DNA from: Sphingobacterium sp.
Lineage (GTDB): Bacteria > Bacteroidota > Bacteroidia > Sphingobacteriales > Sphingobacteriaceae
Assembly (NCBI GenBank): GCA_022712315.1
Contig: JALAGS010000045.1
Span: forward strand, 1 to 55,796
Direction: 5' to 3'
DNA: 55,796 nucleotides
The notes beneath the pieces are model-generated. The model was not told where the DNA came from and made no database searches. It saw only the letters and a list, made by a program, of their open reading frames with translations. Positions 16,852 through 24,931 of the stretch are shown here, one piece after another (positions within the stretch are counted from its first letter, which is position 1; each line of letters starts with the position of its first letter). Position numbers and translations under genes: made by a program.

Positions 16852-17256
16852 ATGACTGATAACGAAATAGCTGCGGCCTGGGATGATATTTGCAAAGTGC
16901 TGAACAAAGACCAGGAAGACCTGAAACGTGATATACTTAATCATATTGGTAATAAATGGTCACTTTTTGTTATTCATGCTCTTGGAATTGACGGTAGGAT
17001 GCGCTTTTCGAATTTGGAAAGCCATATTAAGGGTATCAGTCAGCGGATGCTGACAAAATGTTTACGGGAACTAGAAAGAGATGGGTTGATATCAAGAAGC
17101 GTTTTTCCTGAGGTACCACCAAGAGTTGAATATGAGCTCACCGAGCTAGGTAAAGGTCTTTTGGTCCAAGTCACACCACTCTGGTTATGGATTGCACGTC
17201 ATACCGAAGAACTGACAAGTGCGAGGACAAATTATGAAAAACATAATGATAAGTAG
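16852..17256 (+). CDS. HxlR family winged-helix regulator
   Basis: A 134-residue regulator with the HxlR core: GNKWSLFVIHALGIDGRMRFSNLESHIKGISQRMLTKCLRELERDGLI, then the wing VEYELTELGKGL. A 30-residue N-terminal extension carries C15, near the place where redox-sensing members keep a reactive cysteine. It is divergent from the NmrA-like reductase gene across 238 bp, which suggests that it controls that gene. A TATCTTTA box about 45 bp upstream may be its -7 element. Confidence 0.92.
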   Translation: MTDNEIAAAWDDICKVLNKDQEDLKRDILNHIGNKWSLFVIHALGIDGRMRFSNLESHIKGISQRMLTKCLRELERDGLISRSVFPEVPPRVEYELTELGKGLLVQVTPLWLWIARHTEELTSARTNYEKHNDK

Positions 17257-17259
17257 CCT

Positions 17260-17391
17260 TTAGCATTGACATTTGATGATTTCCTCAGCACCAACAGCTC
17301 GATGATACCCAGCTGCAGATAACACATCACGTAAGTTCAACTTTTGAAGCACAATTCCGGCAAACCTCACTTTTTGAGCAACTTTCCTCAT
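17260..17391 (-). CDS. Possible 43-residue protein or gene remnant
   Basis: A short frame from the ATG at 17391 to TAA at 17260. It has a protein-like composition (QKLNLRDVLSAAGYHRAVG, ending IIKCQC). I do not recognise it. It occupies the gap between an HxlR gene and an AraC gene and could be the tail of a decayed gene. The rest of the gap up to 17541 shows nothing else. Confidence 0.3.
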   Translation of the reverse strand: MRKVAQKVRFAGIVLQKLNLRDVLSAAGYHRAVGAEEIIKCQC

Positions 17392-17541
17392 ATAATGATT
17401 TTTTATGGTTCACATAGATTAGATCACTTTTGGAACAGCACAAAGTGGCGTACTAAATAATAGAAAAATCAAGATCATAAAACGTAATCTATAGTAATTC
17501 TTAAAGTATATGAACTAAATTTGAACTTAAAATTACGCCGC

Positions 17542-18408
17542 ATGCCAAAAAGAGATTCTATTTTAGTGAACTGCATGGATTCCAGCAGCAGTATGGCTGT
17601 TGGAATATGGGATGGTTCAACTCCGGGTATCCTAAAAGCACTGAATCCGCATCGGCATGACCACTATACCTGCATGCTTGTTGAAGCTGGACAGCTGGAA
17701 GTCCTATTTGATTTTGAACAGCTGATCATGCCCGCGGGAACGCTTTTTGTCTGCCCTCCGCATCAGGTCCATCAGATCACCACGGTTTTAGGCGCATCCG
17801 GTTATTACATTTCCTTCGAAGGCCGTCACATGACCAGGTCAGCCAAAGACATGCTTGATGCATCTTTAAATGAAACCCTTATATTTTCCCTCTCAGCGCC
17901 CGAACAACAATGGTTTACGTCCATTCTGGACTCGCTAATAAATTTGGACAGTATAAACAAAACTGCCAATAAGGAAGTGCAGCAGCCACTGCTTTCAGCA
18001 TTTATAACCCAGGCGGTAATTTGTCACGATCGCAGATCCACCGCTGCCTCCATAAGTTACAGCCCCCGGATTATGAGTATCGTCAACGAATTCAGAAATC
18101 TCGTCAAGCGTGATTACCACAGCCTTAAACGGCCCACTGCATATGCCCAGCAGTTAAATATCACCGTGGCCCACCTGAACGATGTCGTTAAAATGGTGAC
18201 GGGCTTATCCGCATCGGCACTGATCCAGAAGGAAATACTGAGCGAGGCACAGCGCCTGCTCTATTATTCACAATTGAGTATTAAGGAAATTGCGGTGCAG
18301 CTAGGCTATAAAGACACCAAGTACTTTATCAGGCTTTTTACAAAAAAAACTGGCCGATCACCTGGCGATTACAGAAAAACACTACGCTCCAATCCAGACC
18401 TGGATTAG
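17542..18408 (+). CDS. AraC family transcriptional regulator (cupin type)
   Basis: From the ATG at 17542 the protein has 288 residues; a TTG seven codons upstream is possible. The N-terminal AraC cupin is recognisable from NPHRHDHYTCMLVEAGQLEV and PAGTLFVCPPHQVHQI. The C-terminal double HTH ends with LSIKEIAVQLGYKDTKYFIRLFTKKTGRSPGDYRK. It lies upstream of the SnoaL-like and NAD(P)-binding pair on the same strand, which it probably controls. Confidence 0.9.
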   Translation: MPKRDSILVNCMDSSSSMAVGIWDGSTPGILKALNPHRHDHYTCMLVEAGQLEVLFDFEQLIMPAGTLFVCPPHQVHQITTVLGASGYYISFEGRHMTRSAKDMLDASLNETLIFSLSAPEQQWFTSILDSLINLDSINKTANKEVQQPLLSAFITQAVICHDRRSTAASISYSPRIMSIVNEFRNLVKRDYHSLKRPTAYAQQLNITVAHLNDVVKMVTGLSASALIQKEILSEAQRLLYYSQLSIKEIAVQLGYKDTKYFIRLFTKKTGRSPGDYRKTLRSNPDLD

Positions 18409-18562
18409 ACAATCTTATACTATTCAACTCAAACACGGCTTCTTTTTTTGTCCACCTTTTACCCTTGTTTGTCAGTTTTCCGGCATTCATTTTTTGATCA
18501 ATTTTGCACTATAGATACACTGTACAGCATAGTATATCGTATAATATTAATTCATAGGTCTT

Positions 18563-18988
18563 ATGGAAGGTCATAATTTAGCAGAGAATCCAACTTATAA
18601 ATTATCAACCACACCTGAAGGAATTGTCGATTCTCTTTTGGATCATTTTAACTCCAGGGATATGGAAACCATGCTCGGTTTCTATGAGGATGATGCAGTC
18701 GTTATCAGTAACAGCGGTGAGCCCAGACGCGGAAAAATAGCGATCGCCCGTGAGCTGCAGCAGTCGTTCGGGTTTGGATTGCCGATAGAAATTGTTGCCC
18801 GGAATATTTATTCAACCGATAATCTGGCCTTATTGATCCTGCATTGGAAAATCGCTGGAAAAGGCAATAACGGCGAAAAAGTAAATATTACCGGAACTTC
18901 AAGCGATTACGCCAAGAAAGGGCCTGACGGATACTGGCGATGCTGGTTTGGAAATCCATTCGGCGTGCAGGTACGCAGCTTATTTTAA
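18563..18988 (+). CDS. SnoaL-like / DUF4440-type NTF2-fold protein
   Basis: A 141-residue protein with the NTF2-like pattern: a helical start (GIVDSLLDHFNSRDMETMLGFYEDDAVVIS), then RGKIAIARELQQ and a C-terminal sheet ending with YWRCWFGNPFG. The fold is used for small polyketide cyclases, isomerases and ligand binding, and sequence alone does not fix the role. The gene lies 24 bp upstream of an NAD(P)-binding protein gene and should be in one operon with it, so a small-molecule substrate shared with that enzyme is plausible. Confidence 0.82.
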   Translation: MEGHNLAENPTYKLSTTPEGIVDSLLDHFNSRDMETMLGFYEDDAVVISNSGEPRRGKIAIARELQQSFGFGLPIEIVARNIYSTDNLALLILHWKIAGKGNNGEKVNITGTSSDYAKKGPDGYWRCWFGNPFGVQVRSLF

Positions 18989-19012
18989 TTTACAATTTTA
19001 AATAGTTCAGAT

Positions 19013-19765
19013 ATGAAAATCTTAGTAATCGGTGGTACAGGTCTTACTGGAAGGCTGGTCACAAAAAAACTGGCAAACCTCGGTCATCGGGTGGTCATTG
19101 GCTCGCCTTCACATGGCGTGGATCTCATGACGGGCGAAGGTCTCTCCCAGGCGCTGGAAAATACAGAGATCGTAATCGATCTATCTAATTCCTCCTCTCC
19201 TGAAGAAGAAAATGCAATTCATTTTTTTCAGACCGCAGGAAAAAATCTGGTAAAAGCGGAGCTGGCTGCAAACATCAGGCATCACCTCGTACTTTCCATT
19301 GTCGGAACGGACGATGCGCTGGAGATCGGATATCTTCGCGCAAAGAAATATCAGGAAGACAACATCAAGAACTCTGGAATACCTTATACCATCATTCGTT
19401 CGACACAGTTCTATGAGCATACTGATGCTATCATTGCCGTTCAGGGCCAGGGTGACGAGGTATTTGTTTCCAAGATCGACTACCAGCCCATTGCCCTGGA
19501 AGATGTCGCAGACTACATTGTGCAGTTTGCAATCGAGGAGCCTAAAAATGGTAAGGTAGAAATTGCGGGGCCTACAAGGGCGAATATGGACGATTTTGTA
19601 GCAAAATATATAGCGATCACCGGGAAGCACATAAGAGTAGTTTCTGATGACGATAGCAAATATATGCATCTCATTGTTCCCAAATCATTGCTCGTACCTG
19701 CTGGAGCATATTGTGCCGGCAAGGCTCATTTTGAGGACTGGGCACTGAATACCGCATTAAGTTAA
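19013..19765 (+). CDS. NAD(P)H-binding protein (atypical SDR, NmrA/YwnB-like)
   Basis: A 250-residue Rossmann protein beginning with MKILVIGGTGLTGRLVTKKL, whose GGTGLTG loop binds the cofactor. The later IPYTIIRSTQFYEH and YQPIALEDVADYIVQ segments are typical of NAD(P)H-binding atypical SDRs that reduce quinones or act on small carbonyls. No YxxxK dyad is seen at the classical site. It is the second gene after the SnoaL-like gene and is convergent with an SDR gene; a hairpin lies between the two. Confidence 0.87.
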   Translation: MKILVIGGTGLTGRLVTKKLANLGHRVVIGSPSHGVDLMTGEGLSQALENTEIVIDLSNSSSPEEENAIHFFQTAGKNLVKAELAANIRHHLVLSIVGTDDALEIGYLRAKKYQEDNIKNSGIPYTIIRSTQFYEHTDAIIAVQGQGDEVFVSKIDYQPIALEDVADYIVQFAIEEPKNGKVEIAGPTRANMDDFVAKYIAITGKHIRVVSDDDSKYMHLIVPKSLLVPAGAYCAGKAHFEDWALNTALS

Positions 19766-19843
19766 GCCCTCAGGAATACAGACCTTTGCTGAGCTGGATA
19801 TCTTAAAGATCGATACGTTCGGTAGTTGGTGTATATCAATAGA

Positions 19844-19876
19844 AAGTGCTGGAATTAATTCAAGGTTCCAGCACTT
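19844..19876. terminator. Hairpin between convergent genes
   Basis: AAGTGCTGGAA and TTCCAGCACTT form a perfect 11-bp stem with an 11-base loop. It lies between the stops at 19765 (+) and 19901 (-). Flanking T-runs are short, so termination on either strand is likely but not certain. Confidence 0.65.
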
Positions 19877-19900
19877 ACATTCCAAAAAATAAAGCCCCAA

Positions 19901-20647
19901 TTATAAAACCATTCCACCATCAATAAGGATTTCCGTTCCGGTCATGAAACTTGCGACATGGTTATCTGACAGATAAATAACAGCTTTGGCAACATCTTCA
20001 GCAGTTCCCATTTTTTGTAAAGGGATTCCGCTGATTAACCATTCATCAAGACCTTCCAATGTTTTTTTGTCCAACCCTGCTTTCGTCATAATCTCTGTTT
20101 TTGTAGGCCCAGGACTTACTAAATTTACCCTGATTTTTCTTGGTGCTAATTCTGCAGCAGCGGTCTTCGCAATGGAATTCAATGCTGCTTTGCTTGCCTG
20201 GTAAATCGAACTATTCGGTTTAGAGGTGGTCGCGACGTTGGATGAAAGAAATACCACTGAAGCACCATCGTTCAACAGGGGAATAAATTTGCTCAAAGTA
20301 AAATAAGCTCCTCTGAAATTAATACCAATTACATTGTCAAAATTTTCGGCACTCATATGTTCGATCGGACCTAAACTTCCGGTGATGCCTGCATTAATAA
20401 ACAGGATGTCAATTTTTCCGAATTCCTTTTCGACATGGATTCTGAAATTTTCAATATCTTCCAATTTCCCCTGATCCGCCACAAAAGAAATAGCTCCTAG
20501 CTCTGCAGCAGCCTTCTCAATGGCTTCTTTTCGTCTTCCGGTGATAATGACATTGGCTCCTTCGGCGATTAACTCTTTTGCGGTGGCATAGCCTATTCCG
20601 CTGTTTCCACCTGTTACAATGGCTAATTTGTTATTCAACTTTTTCAT
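19901..20647 (-). CDS. Classical SDR family oxidoreductase
   Basis: A 248-residue short-chain dehydrogenase. The cofactor loop TGGNSGIG is at 12-19 and NAG at 85-87; S136, Y149 and K153 (YQASK) form the active site. The basic GRR after the second strand favours NADP. The C-terminal SPGPTKTEIM and GGMVL ending are typical. It is divergent from the HxlR gene at 20753, and the gap holds -7 boxes for both genes and repeated GTATA half-sites, so HxlR control is likely. Confidence 0.94.
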   Translation of the reverse strand: MKKLNNKLAIVTGGNSGIGYATAKELIAEGANVIITGRRKEAIEKAAAELGAISFVADQGKLEDIENFRIHVEKEFGKIDILFINAGITGSLGPIEHMSAENFDNVIGINFRGAYFTLSKFIPLLNDGASVVFLSSNVATTSKPNSSIYQASKAALNSIAKTAAAELAPRKIRVNLVSPGPTKTEIMTKAGLDKKTLEGLDEWLISGIPLQKMGTAEDVAKAVIYLSDNHVASFMTGTEILIDGGMVL

Positions 20648-20665
20648 TTCTTTAATTTTTTTCTA

Positions 20666-20715
20666 CAAATTTATCAGAGAAATGGTATACTTTTGTTATC
20701 AGTATAACTGAGTAT
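20666..20715. promoter_or_regulatory. Divergent SDR/HxlR promoter with GTATA half-sites
   Basis: CAAATTTA (20666-20673) is TAAATTTG on the - strand and serves the SDR gene. TACTTTTG (20688-20695) is the -7 box of the HxlR gene. Both match TAnnTTTG. GGTATAC, AGTATAAC and AGTATATC follow each other within 35 bp and probably form the HxlR operator. Confidence 0.55.
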
Positions 20716-20752
20716 ATCAATATCATCCATTATATCACTTAACTTTGTAGCC

Positions 20753-21091
20753 ATGGAAAGAGATCAGACAGAAGAACTTAGAGCGTTGCAGGACACCCTT
20801 TATTTCATTGGTGGCAAGTGGCGAATCCCTGTCATTAATTCGCTTTGCAACGGCAACCGACGTTTTCGCGAAATTGAAAGAAGTATCCCCGGGATTACCA
20901 CAAGAATGCTTTCAAAAGAACTGAAAGATATGGAATTAAATAAGTTGGTTAAACGAACTGTTTATCCCGACACACCTGTCTTAATCGAATATGAACCCAC
21001 TGGATATTGCAGGACTTTCGGGAATATTATTTCGGAAATGATTAACTGGGGTAGAGAACATCGAAAAATGATTGTAGAGGATAAGGTTTAG
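20753..21091 (+). CDS. HxlR family winged-helix regulator
   Basis: A 112-residue single-domain regulator with GGKWRIPVINSLCNGNRRFREIERSIPGITTRMLSKELKDMELNKLV and the wing IEYEPTGYCRTF. One cysteine sits in the second helix (C27) and one near the C-terminal dimer helix. It is divergent from the classical SDR gene, its likely target, and convergent with an AraC gene. Confidence 0.92.
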   Translation: MERDQTEELRALQDTLYFIGGKWRIPVINSLCNGNRRFREIERSIPGITTRMLSKELKDMELNKLVKRTVYPDTPVLIEYEPTGYCRTFGNIISEMINWGREHRKMIVEDKV

Positions 21092-21101
21092 CCGCTCACA
21101 G

Positions 21102-21125
21102 CCAACTGGATTTTAGTTGGACTTT
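21102..21125 (+). terminator. Short hairpin after the HxlR gene
   Basis: CCAACT and AGTTGG pair around seven bases and are followed by ACTTTTG. It lies between the convergent HxlR and AraC stops. Confidence 0.45.
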
Positions 21126-21137
21126 TGCTACTTGGTG

Positions 21138-21941
21138 TTAAATCCGATTTGAGACGGGCTTTGCGATCTCATTTGGTGTCTTTCCGAATTCTTTCTTGAA
21201 TGCAAAAGAAAAATGCGAGAGATCTTCAAACCCTACTTCGAGATAGACATCACTCGGCTTTCTGGATTGCTCGGCAATTTGAAAATAGGCCTCCTGCAAT
21301 CTTTTTTTCTTGAGCCAGGTACCCGGAGCCATTCCGAATACACGCTGAAAATCCCGCTTGAAGGTCGATAGGCTCCTCCCCGTAAAAAATGCAAACTTTT
21401 CCAGGCTGATGTTAAACCTAAAATTTTTGTTCATGTATTCCTTTAAATTAATCCGATCAGGTAACGAGAAATTGAACAATATATGAATGAGGTCAGGATT
21501 CGATTTCAATAGAATAATCAGTAATTCCTCTCTCTTGACATCAACAAAATCTGCACTGATCTCCAGATCGCCGGTATAATACGATTCCAGGGATGTTATA
21601 AAATTCTTGATGAGCTTATTTTCTGGAATAAAAATAAAGGCGTCGCCGATGGCTGATGGCCGGATTTCATAAACATGGCGTTCAAGAAAGCGCTTCAGGA
21701 ATTCCTCATCCAGGGTAATGATGATTTTTTCAAATTCATCATTGTCCTTGTATTTCGTATAACGTACCAAATGATTTTTCCGGGCGATACAATAGTCGCC
21801 CGGTTTCATGCTGTAGTTTTTTTCGCCATCATAAGCCTTCATATCTCCCTTCAATAAGTAGAGAAAATAGTTTTCCGGTATATAATTTTCGGGAGAGATC
21901 TCCGGACCCAGATGACAGGATTGGATGTTGTTTACTTTCAT
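21138..21941 (-). CDS. AraC family transcriptional regulator
   Basis: A 267-residue regulator. The N-terminal sensing part carries NYFLYLLKGDMKAYDG and MKPGDYCIARKNHLVRY, a cupin-like pattern. The C-terminal HTH pair includes SLEKFAFFTGRSLSTFKRDFQRVFG and EVGFEDLSHFSFAFKKEFGKTPNEI, as in Bacteroidota ExsA-like AraC proteins. It is the last gene of a three-gene unit with the DFR-like and SDR genes (gaps of 34 and 29 bp), so it probably regulates its own operon. Confidence 0.9.
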   Translation of the reverse strand: MKVNNIQSCHLGPEISPENYIPENYFLYLLKGDMKAYDGEKNYSMKPGDYCIARKNHLVRYTKYKDNDEFEKIIITLDEEFLKRFLERHVYEIRPSAIGDAFIFIPENKLIKNFITSLESYYTGDLEISADFVDVKREELLIILLKSNPDLIHILFNFSLPDRINLKEYMNKNFRFNISLEKFAFFTGRSLSTFKRDFQRVFGMAPGTWLKKKRLQEAYFQIAEQSRKPSDVYLEVGFEDLSHFSFAFKKEFGKTPNEIAKPVSNRI

Positions 21942-21970
21942 GGATTACCAAATATACTGATCCCTAGCGT

Positions 21971-22945
21971 TTAATCCTGTGCCTGACTGAATTTTAAACT
22001 GTCCACGCTTGCAAGTATCGCCTGTTCTTTCGCACGGGGCTGCCAGCCGAGCATTTCTGTCGCTTTTTTGTTGGACATCTTTGTATACTCTTGGGGTGGT
22101 GTAGGTTGCAGGGCAGCAATTTTTCCGCCCAGTTTGGGGCGTTCTTTTTTGATCAGTTCGGCTACATCATAAAAAGACATTGCCCCTTCCGAAGTTGCCA
22201 GAAACCGTTGTCCGCCCGCTTCAGGGTGTAACATCGCTTTAATATGGATATCAGCGACATCGCGTACGTCTACCACACCAAATGTAAATGGTGCATTTTC
22301 CTTGACGAGTCCGTCAACAATGCCCTTAACGACAGTATCCAGCGAGGCGGAGGAAATACCGCCGAGGATGGGACCAAAAATTCCGACGGGATTGATGACC
22401 GTTAGCTCCATCGCTGTGGATGCATCCTCCATAAATTGCCAAGCGGCCTTTTCTGCAATTGTTTTTGACTTTATGTAGGGCTGTATCGGCGCGTTTTCAT
22501 CGGTCCAGTCGAGCTCTGTAAAAACATGATTTTTGGGATCGATGCTATAACCGATCGCAGCAAAAGAGGATGTGAGCACGACACGCTTAACCCCTGCTTT
22601 TTTCGCCGCTCTCAACGCTCTCAACGTACCTTCTCTTGCAGGAATAATCAGCTCGTTTTCGTTTTTGGGCTGCTCGGCGACAAATGGCGATGCCACATGC
22701 AGGACATAGTCACATCCCTGTGCCGCTTCATCCCAACCGCTGTCGGAAAGCAGATCCGCCTCATAAAAAGACAGCTGATCAAACGTGCTGATGCCTCCTG
22801 CTGTAAGGGCATCTAGAATCTCGTTTTTTCGGGCGAGCGTGCGCAGTGTTGTTCTTACGGTAAATCCCCGCTCAAGTAGTGCAAGAATAGTATTAACGCC
22901 TAAAAATCCGGTACCACCGGTTACTAAAACTGTTTGATTGTTCAT
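21971..22945 (-). CDS. NAD-dependent epimerase/dehydratase, dihydroflavonol-reductase-like
   Basis: A 324-residue extended SDR. The N-terminal TGGTGFLG loop (9-16), the TSSF segment (125-128) and the Y157/K161 pair in YIKSK fit aldehyde or carbonyl reductases of the dihydroflavonol-4-reductase group. The C-terminal substrate part includes FGVVDVRDVADIHIKAM. It lies between an SDR gene upstream (34 bp) and an AraC gene downstream (29 bp) on the same strand and is likely transcribed with both. Confidence 0.92.
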   Translation of the reverse strand: MNNQTVLVTGGTGFLGVNTILALLERGFTVRTTLRTLARKNEILDALTAGGISTFDQLSFYEADLLSDSGWDEAAQGCDYVLHVASPFVAEQPKNENELIIPAREGTLRALRAAKKAGVKRVVLTSSFAAIGYSIDPKNHVFTELDWTDENAPIQPYIKSKTIAEKAAWQFMEDASTAMELTVINPVGIFGPILGGISSASLDTVVKGIVDGLVKENAPFTFGVVDVRDVADIHIKAMLHPEAGGQRFLATSEGAMSFYDVAELIKKERPKLGGKIAALQPTPPQEYTKMSNKKATEMLGWQPRAKEQAILASVDSLKFSQAQD

Positions 22946-22979
22946 TTCGGATCAATTATTTGAATTCGTAGATCAACTA

Positions 22980-23891
22980 TTAGAATTTGTAGGTCAATTG
23001 TATGGCGTTTTCCGCATATTCCCAGAGCCTTTTGGCAAGCGCTTCATCGTTCATCGCTGCGGTATGATGATTTGATAGCGCCGGATATCCCGCATATTCT
23101 TTCGGACCATCCGGGCCGTAGAATTTCCCGCCTTCAGCCGACGCATCTGTCGCTGCAAATAAGCTGGGCAAAGCTCCCTGCCAGGGATCCATCACCTGAT
23201 CATATGCAGCAAACATGCCTTCCAGATTTTCACCCGGGATATTCCGCTGTAGATCGGTTCGCGTGACGCCGGGATGCGCCGCCACAGAAATGGCTGACAT
23301 ACGGGCATTTTTGAATCTCCTGTCCAGCTCATAGCTAAACAAGATATCTGCCAGCTTGCTCACCGCATATTCACGCCATTCATCATAGCGCTTTTCCAGT
23401 CTGAGGTTGTCAAAATCTATGCTATCCACCAAAGTAGCCGCCCCACTGGAAAGTGTTACTACCCGGGCGTTAGCGGTCTGCTTAAGCAGCGGCAGCAGAT
23501 ATCCTGTCAGCGCAAAATGCCCCATAAAGTTTACACCGAACTGCAATTCAAATCCGTCCTCCGTTTTAGCAGCTGGAGGCACCATTACTCCGGCATTGTT
23601 GATGAGTATATCCAGTTTTGTATGCTTTTGCACAAAGAGATCTGCAAATTCCCGAACCTGTCCAATGTTGGCGAGATCGAGCTTTCCATAGTCGAATGTT
23701 CCGGTCCCAGCCGTGTCGGATTGGATTTTTTGGATCGCATTTTTTGCTTTTTCCACATCTCGTGCAGCGATGGTCACCTGTGCACCTGCTTCAAACAATG
23801 CTTTTGCTGTTTCAAACCCTATGCCCGTGTTTGATCCCGTCACGATTGCTATTTTCCCTGATAAATCAGGTATATTATTTTTTGTCCACAT
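22980..23891 (-). CDS. SDR family oxidoreductase, retinol-dehydrogenase-like
   Basis: A 303-residue short-chain dehydrogenase with SGKIAIVTGSNTGIG at the N-terminus, NNAGVM (98-103), the LSSGA segment with its catalytic serine, and Y175/K179 in YAVSK. The length and the HPGVTRTDL segment are typical of the WW-domain/retinol-dehydrogenase-like SDRs common in soil bacteria. It is the first gene of the SDR-DFR-AraC unit. AATTTTGTAG in its upstream region also precedes the carboxymuconolactone decarboxylase gene at 24643. Confidence 0.92.
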   Translation of the reverse strand: MWTKNNIPDLSGKIAIVTGSNTGIGFETAKALFEAGAQVTIAARDVEKAKNAIQKIQSDTAGTGTFDYGKLDLANIGQVREFADLFVQKHTKLDILINNAGVMVPPAAKTEDGFELQFGVNFMGHFALTGYLLPLLKQTANARVVTLSSGAATLVDSIDFDNLRLEKRYDEWREYAVSKLADILFSYELDRRFKNARMSAISVAAHPGVTRTDLQRNIPGENLEGMFAAYDQVMDPWQGALPSLFAATDASAEGGKFYGPDGPKEYAGYPALSNHHTAAMNDEALAKRLWEYAENAIQLTYKF

Positions 23892-24199
23892 ATCTCTTAG
23901 TTTTTATTCTTCTACAAAATTCGTGGAACAACTGTTACGCCGTTTTGTTGTGCAGTTCAAATTTTCTTTGTTGTGGAGTTCACTTTTCGGTTCTATTCCG
24001 AAGGTTTGCGATGTTGTACTAGAATTCGTTCCGTTCCAATGATGTTACCGGGCCTTGTCCTAATTTTTTGGAAACTAGTGCCGATCAAATTTTTGAAATG
24101 CCCTGTTTTGACATTCATGTGTCCTTTAGGGTTTTTGCCATAAAGGGATATAAAGTAATACATCTGGTTTATATCCACAGACCCCTGTATTCCTGATCT
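23892..24199. other. Gene-free gap
   Basis: These 308 bp hold the promoter side of the SDR gene and the 3' side of the decarboxylase gene. A 61-codon frame at 23993-24178 has no recognisable pattern. I see no convincing gene or hairpin. Confidence 0.5.
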
Positions 24200-24643
24200 T
24201 TAATCTTCTATTTCCAGATGAGTACTCAAAGCAATGCGGTTCCAGCCATTGATGGTCACGATGAGCATAATGATCTGAGCAATCTGATTTTCAGTAAAAA
24301 ATTGGGATGCCTTACTGTAGGTCTCTTCACTTAATCCCTGCTGGTGGATAAGGGTTATTTCCTCTGTCATTGCCAGTATGGCCTGCTCCTCTTCGGTAAA
24401 AAATTTGGTCGCTTCCCTCCAGGCACTCAACAAAAAGATACGCTCCGGTCTTTCACCGTTTTTAATGGCGTCCTTGGTGTGCATGCTGATACAGTACGCA
24501 CAGTTGTTGATCTGTGACGCTCGGATTTTGACGAGCTCTTTAAGCGTTTGCGCGATCTCAATTTTCGAAAGATAACCTTCCAATCCCAACATTGCTTTGA
24601 ATGCCTGTGGTTCTGTTGTGCTGATGTCGATTCGTTTTTCCAT
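24200..24643 (-). CDS. Carboxymuconolactone decarboxylase family protein (AhpD-like)
   Basis: A 147-residue protein with the AhpD/CMD core. The redox motif is C48-x-x-C51 with H55 in NNCAYCISMHTKD, as in peroxidase-linked members, followed by TEEEQAILAMTEEITLI. Such proteins reduce peroxides or disulfides with a dihydrolipoyl or thiol donor; true decarboxylases of the family lack the CxxC. The first nine codons and upstream region are repeated at 33046-33172, next to a Crp/Fnr gene, which shows that the two genes were once neighbours. Confidence 0.9.
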   Translation of the reverse strand: MEKRIDISTTEPQAFKAMLGLEGYLSKIEIAQTLKELVKIRASQINNCAYCISMHTKDAIKNGERPERIFLLSAWREATKFFTEEEQAILAMTEEITLIHQQGLSEETYSKASQFFTENQIAQIIMLIVTINGWNRIALSTHLEIED

Positions 24644-24745
24644 GATTCTTATTTTTTGTTTTGCTACTACAAAATTGGAAAATGAAGAGCCCGAAAAACT
24701 TAAACGGGTTTAAGAAAAATTCTTTTTGCGTATTTCGCCGAGATA
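24618..24745. repeat. Left copy of a 127/128-bp direct repeat
   Basis: The sequence matches 33046-33172 with about seven differences, including one single-base gap. It consists of the 5' end of the decarboxylase gene, the 56-bp intergenic region and the last codons of a crp/fnr-type gene. The two copies enclose an 8.3-kb block. Confidence 0.9.
24700..24745 (-). pseudogene. 3' remnant of a Crp/Fnr-type regulator gene
   Basis: On the - strand this encodes Y-L-G-E-I-R-K and then a frameshift from one extra base in an A-run; the intact gene at 33128 reads YLSEIRKRIFLKPV. Only the last 15 or so codons remain. It is inside the left direct repeat. Confidence 0.8.
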
Positions 24746-24781
24746 ACATAAGAGCCTTTTTTACAAAAGGCTCTTATGTTA
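24744..24781. terminator. Perfect 17-bp hairpin at the block boundary
   Basis: TAACATAAGAGCCTTTT and its exact reverse complement are separated by TTAC. It overlaps the last two bases of the left direct repeat. As a terminator it would serve the - strand oxidoreductase genes at 24932-27002; it may also be a trace of the recombination that made the block. Confidence 0.75.
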
Positions 24782-24820
24782 TCCCGCTAATAATACATCA
24801 TCTAATATACCCGATCCGTG

Positions 24821-24895
24821 CTACCAGAGCGTCGACTGCAGATAGAAGGCCAGGCTCGGCGCTACAACCGCGAAGAGCATATAAAAAGGATTCTA
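24821..24895 (-). pseudogene. Possible C-terminal remnant of a membrane protein
   Basis: Between two stops the - strand reads NPFYMLFAVVAPSLAFYLQS and three more residues, a clear membrane-helix pattern with a normal end. No start or longer frame exists. It may be the tail of a decayed transporter gene near the block boundary. Confidence 0.3.
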
Positions 24896-24931
24896 GGTAC
24901 AGTAAAGTGCTGATTCTAATGCTGAAACAAT

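Noticed and set aside
23993..24178. 61-codon frame on the - strand between the SDR and decarboxylase genes
   Set aside because: No domain, no ribosome binding site and no conserved neighbour arrangement.
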